From: Microcyclospora pomicola
Lineage: Eukaryota; Ascomycota; Dothideomycetes; Capnodiales
Direction: 5' to 3'
Assembly (NCBI GenBank): GCA_002786065.1
Contig: NHNY01000028.1
Location: 248,001-312,000 of the forward strand
Length of the DNA: 64,000 nt
The notes under the pieces: generated by a model
What the model was told of the DNA's origin: nothing
The model's input: the letters and a program-made list of their open reading frames with translations, nothing else
The model's database searches: none
In this document: positions 63,701 through 64,000 of the stretch, one piece after another
How the letters are laid out: the number at the start of each line of letters is the position of its first letter
Position numbering within the stretch: the first letter of the stretch is position 1
Translations under genes and position numbers: made by a program

Positions 63701-64000
63701 TCGTCATCGGTCGATATTGGGAGCATGTCCTCCAGGCCAATCAGCTGCTGTTGGATGGCTAACGCACTTCTCAATACAGACTTGTTAAGAGCTTGGTCGG
63801 TGCTACCATAGATCCACACTTGTCTCATTTCGACATCTGTCCGACCTGGACTGTGGTCTAGTGGCCTTGCAGTGGCCCAGACATGATGTGGATAAGCAGA
63901 AATGCCAGCTGTTGGCGATTCGGAGAGGAGCAAACTCGGGTACGAGCAACCCATAGCAATGGCCACGGAAACAAGCATGGCAACAAGCCAGTGCTGAGCA
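60796..64000 (-). CDS. SCAP-like sterol-sensing protein (5' end outside window)
   Basis: The frame is open from the right edge to the stop at 60796 and gives about 1067 residues; the start lies beyond 64000 because sequence upstream of the first Met (AQHWLVAMLVSVAIAMGCS) is part of the first membrane helix. Next come a luminal loop and a sterol-sensing domain of about five helices: NFLLAFAYSCLVVYVFLSLRRL, LGLIVTVITHVTFSILSSI, YPFVVLVIGLENMFRVINAIL, VATVIQNLMILSILSRF and IATLFDLFFLLTFFVAVL. Then come further helices, a cytosolic part with degenerate WD40-like strands (GHFISVGLDRTIAISVFDWSQQS; DWMACHCNDNRIYIYSC), and a basic SSSRRKIPSRKRL end. SCAP escorts membrane-bound SREBP from ER to Golgi when sterol or oxygen is low. 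Not all fungi keep it, so its presence is informative about sterol regulation in this species. Confidence 0.88.
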   Translation of the reverse strand, partial: AQHWLVAMLVSVAIAMGCSYPSLLLSESPTAGISAYPHHVWATARPLDHSPGRTDVEMRQVWIYGSTDQALNKSVLRSALAIQQQLIGLEDMLPISTDDDQSIHSSMTWGYHSPLMYWNNSISAIEEDHDVLQTIQDKSKTVSSLNVALRPASVFAGKKFDRWKLQAADALVITLMNRVEDGAGKNWASRMISLSTDVCKDCTMYPSNGQITRARVYEFSFTPLTWKENFLLAFAYSCLVVYVFLSLRRLKAFHSRLGLIVTVITHVTFSILSSITVCDLLKINLSMVPRNAYPFVVLVIGLENMFRVINAILAYPPTMATDQRIANALGDIGPVSVATVIQNLMILSILSRFVSPGVGAFCAFACIATLFDLFFLLTFFVAVLNVDIRRLELQDALSRSNPRSGTRRSSPSKSSWFDALVQGRLPFSTRMAGTAVTTTFILSLNYHFFERHEQIGGLRYLLSLVRGSASGVAEFDSFTPPPMNATLTPGEWMRMQDFETARDVMRLAKPGSDSFVLRLFTPLIVVLPGADRSEAPLSPEPWTQALRSFAVHHFFPVVVVVIFGVAFVAVLMNFLLYNEADDLEAIDGERMESVSVQLLRMPHKIDIVKMFGTDRGHFISVGLDRTIAISVFDWSQQSRQTTAVPTNALAQIVWPIQDATLDESADWMACHCNDNRIYIYSCIQNNFTQFLEYPDDHPPVLFQFVRLLLDEALQTHLLVLTSGGRMVMSSLESDSKLFSELSSTPLIGAAIIEPSSQVRRLVVVTETARLVAYTWMLGSWTESSSGSIELTYEDLTGGIHIDYHPGLGNDILLMNTRVAIFFVDSQTLGVIARLEVDQSRDSFGPALVGRVTDCPMCGSVALASISVASYQDRKDEVEVVTWTASDNNGQVEAPICLRKSTNSCASFASVRQDSHKLARSGTWHALRSCAILGLRKRQKRQSPSSGPDISMKSRSETSAQVRHRRHSRSVAPPTSAHEWEAYRFSFDGEMQTVDCSATLESDPTQDTALYVNHAGPAALLGPHSVAVAFGNHVKIISHSGRQRSTGLSPLQRTTSSSRRKIPSRKRL

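Noticed and set aside
1-64000. Transposons, virus-like elements, CRISPR arrays and repeat-induced mutation
   Set aside because: No transposase, reverse transcriptase or capsid-type frame, no long terminal repeats, no spaced direct repeats, and no AT-rich blocks were seen.

Overview
The window is nuclear DNA of a filamentous ascomycete (Pezizomycotina). Genes are separated by a few hundred bases to about 2.5 kb and are mostly split by 45-110 nt introns with GT..AG ends. The gene set is typical of that group: copper-fist and C2H2 regulators, a cutinase, Bzz1, Fyv10/Gid9, Nup192, a SCAP-like sterol sensor and an OrsD-type regulator. A Dothideomycete is my best guess from the look of the proteins, but this is inference. 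I see no virus-like or LTR element, CRISPR array, rRNA gene or convincing tRNA gene.

Layout. The first 13 kb is the more accessory part: a truncated OrsD-type transcription factor (1-1313), a secreted cutinase (2197-2978), an ACS/Dal5-type MFS transporter (3695-5282), a small one-pass membrane protein (6137-6406), a C2H2 plus ankyrin protein with a likely frameshifted tail (7356-8927, tail to 9058) and a large C2H2 regulator with an unusual N-terminal half (9942-12862). From 13.8 to 36 kb lies a conserved core: Bzz1, Dbp5, Kti12, a small conserved protein, an Sso1-type syntaxin, a copper-fist factor, an Efm7-type methyltransferase, a two-part unknown locus, a DUF202 membrane protein, Bud32, Fyv10/Gid9 and an F-box protein. 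From 36 to 41 kb the DNA is gene-poor, with one NmrA-like gene. From 41 to 64 kb come a homeobox factor, a polyamine-oxidase-like flavoenzyme, a 41-residue acetyltransferase tail, Nup192, a giant coiled-coil protein, an aldo-keto reductase, two tandem small secreted proteins and a SCAP-like protein that runs off the right edge.

How the genes relate. There is no obvious metabolic cluster. The core genes serve separate housekeeping jobs: mRNA export (Dbp5) and the nuclear pore (Nup192), tRNA modification (Kti12 for Elongator, Bud32 for KEOPS), secretion and endocytosis (Sso1, Bzz1), regulated proteolysis (Fyv10, F-box) and metal or sterol sensing (copper fist, SCAP). Several neighbours are divergent and share an intergenic promoter: Bzz1/Dbp5, copper-fist/Efm7, DUF202/Bud32 and NmrA-like/homeobox.

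The points most worth a second look are the orphan acetyltransferase tail touching the Nup192 stop codon, the two related reading frames separated by one in-frame TAG at 29.3 kb, the frameshifted ankyrin tail at 8.9 kb, the tandem secreted pair at 58-60 kb in which one copy seems to have lost its anchor signal, and the unrecognised domain fused to a C2H2 factor at 10-12.9 kb. Exon borders were placed by eye from splice signals and reading-frame continuity. Database names come from recognising family motifs, not from a search.
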